From Pancytospora philotis (taxonomy: Eukaryota > Microsporidia): 64,000 bases of DNA. The stretch lies in contig JALRLY010000265.1 of the NCBI GenBank assembly GCA_023647555.1, positions 1 through 64,000 of the forward strand, in the 5' to 3' direction. Below, one piece after another: positions 63,142 to 64,000 of this stretch (the first letter of the stretch is position 1; each line of letters begins with the position of its first letter). Under the pieces are notes generated by a model, which saw nothing but the letters and a program-made list of their open reading frames with translations, did no database searches and was not told the DNA's origin. A program made the translations under genes and the position numbers.

Positions 63142-64000
63142 ATGTCAGAAATTTTCAACGAGCTGCAGAACGCGCTCGATGAAGACGACATGATCATGCA
63201 CACCGGCCTGGTGCCGCGCGAGAAGATCAAGCCCGCGATGGAAGGCCTATTCGCAGGTGTGTACGCTGAGACGCTAGCCGCCATCGCTGAGGACAGCTCG
63301 CTGCTCCCGTTCCTCGGAGACATCGCGGGAATCGCAGTGCCGACGAATCTTGGCGCAATCGAGGAGCTGCTAAAGCACGAGCCCGCGGTTACCGCCGCCT
63401 TTTTCAAAGAGGAGCGCATTGCCGAGCCGCATTCTAGCAGCGCCGTGGGGTTCACCACCGCTGGCGGAAAGGCAGCACCGAGCGCAAAGGGGACCGGCGA
63501 GGACGCGCCGGGCTTCCAGCCGGGCCGTGCGGCAAGCGCCAAGGAAGGCGGCGGGATCGACGAGCACATCCTCGAGCGCGTACGCAACGAGATTATCGAG
63601 AGCGACATCAAGCTGACGTGGGACGACATCGTCGGGCTGCACGACGTGAAGCGGGTGATTAACGAGATCGTGCTGTGGCCGATGCTGCGCCCGGACATCT
63701 TCACTGGGCTGCGCGGCCCGCCGAAGGGGCTGCTGCTTTTCGGCCCGCCCGGGACCGGTAAAACGATGATCGGCAAGTGCATTGCGAGCCAGTGCAAGGC
63801 AACGTTCTTCTCGATCAGCGCGAGCTCGCTCACGTCCAAATGGGTCGGCGAGGGCGAGAAGATGGTGCGCGCGCTGTTCTTCCTGGCGCGGCAGATGTCG
63901 CCCGCCGTCATCTTCATCGACGAGATCGACTCGCTGCTGTCCCAGCGGAACGACGGCGAGTGCGAGGGCAGCAGGCGCATCAAGACCGAGTTCCTGGTGC
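63142..64000 (+). CDS. FIGL1: Fidgetin-like 1 AAA ATPase, 5' part (runs off window)
   Basis: First 286 residues of a meiotic-clade AAA protein. Residues 1-140 are a helical and Gly/Ser-rich N-terminus; the AAA domain begins at [17 protein letters not shown] (160 on), with [19 protein letters not shown], Walker A GPPGTGKT at 201-208, [14 protein letters not shown], and Walker B VIFIDEID at 256-263. The phrases [14 protein letters not shown] and [20 protein letters not shown] are specific for fidgetin/FIGL1 over katanin, spastin and Vps4. FIGL1 limits recombination by dismantling Rad51 filaments and relatives sever microtubules. The C-terminal half lies beyond the window. Confidence 0.92.
   Translation, partial: MSEIFNELQNALDEDDMIMHTGLVPREKIKPAMEGLFAGVYAETLAAIAEDSSLLPFLGDIAGIAVPTNLGAIEELLKHEPAVTAAFFKEERIAEPHSSSAVGFTTAGGKAAPSAKGTGEDAPGFQPGRAASAKEGGGIDEHILERVRNEIIESDIKLTWDDIVGLHDVKRVINEIVLWPMLRPDIFTGLRGPPKGLLLFGPPGTGKTMIGKCIASQCKATFFSISASSLTSKWVGEGEKMVRALFFLARQMSPAVIFIDEIDSLLSQRNDGECEGSRRIKTEFLV

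Noticed and set aside
1..64000. CRISPR arrays, insertion sequences, long tandem repeats, rRNA genes
   Set aside because: None seen; the genome is eukaryotic and the spacers are short and non-repetitive by eye.

Overview
The window looks like a GC-rich microsporidian (highly reduced, fungus-related parasite) nuclear genome segment; genus and species cannot be named from sequence alone. Reasons: all recognisable genes are eukaryotic housekeeping or cell-biology genes, nearly all run as single uninterrupted frames, most proteins are much shorter than their yeast or human homologues, spacers are mostly 50-400 bp, and mitosome-type functions appear (a Tim17/22/23-family protein and cytosolic NBP35) with no oxidative metabolism. 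Many genes carry an AAATTTT-like element, often followed by CCC, a few to about 25 bp upstream of the ATG. Similar AAATTT-like and CCC/GGG-like start-proximal signals are known from microsporidia. This element often decided the start codon I chose.

Layout. 0-9.2 kb: SF3b155, a PDCD5-like protein, a coiled-coil protein, the ribosome-release GTPase EFL1/Ria1, a tail-anchored RING protein and an Rrp6 homologue that has lost its nuclease residues. 9.4-18.3 kb: a minus-strand block of ORMDL, a gamma/alpha-type adaptin, an unidentified 870-aa helical protein and a NEO1-type P4-ATPase. 19-28.5 kb: adenylate kinase, APC/C Cdc27-like TPR protein, UTP15, NBP35, a possible DASH/SKA subunit, an Ash2 SPRY protein, a Tim22-like protein and a RluA-family pseudouridine synthase. 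28.7-39 kb: a membrane-anchored ADAM-like metalloprotease, TFIIE-alpha, a PHD-knuckle-PHD chromatin protein, a large secreted or membrane Ser/Gly-rich protein, Nop7 and a kinesin-13.

39-46 kb: a CTP synthase homologue with a ruined synthase active site and a 50-N assembly gap, a tether-like helical protein, a very compact RNase MRP RNA candidate, and a 1.8-kb gene-poor island with several perfect hairpins. 46-64 kb: a Pho80-like cyclin, small unknown proteins, TAN1, a tail-anchored inositol 5-phosphatase, an Uso1/p115-like tether, a nucleolar-type basic protein, eIF2-alpha, Dcp1, a Mei2-type RRM protein, a longin R-SNARE, a C2H2 zinc-finger protein, RPB2 and the 5' part of a fidgetin-like AAA ATPase.

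Themes are ribosome and RNA processing (UTP15, Nop7, EFL1, Rrp6, MRP RNA, Tan1, pseudouridine synthase, Dcp1), transcription and chromatin (RPB2, TFIIE-alpha, Ash2, PHD protein), membrane traffic and lipid control (adaptin, Uso1, R-SNARE, ORMDL, Neo1, 5-phosphatase) and cell division (Cdc27, kinesin-13, possible DASH/SKA). The most unusual items are two pseudoenzymes (Rrp6-like, CTP synthase-like), the minimal RNase MRP RNA and the other unassigned structured spacers. No tRNA, rRNA, transposon or CRISPR was found.
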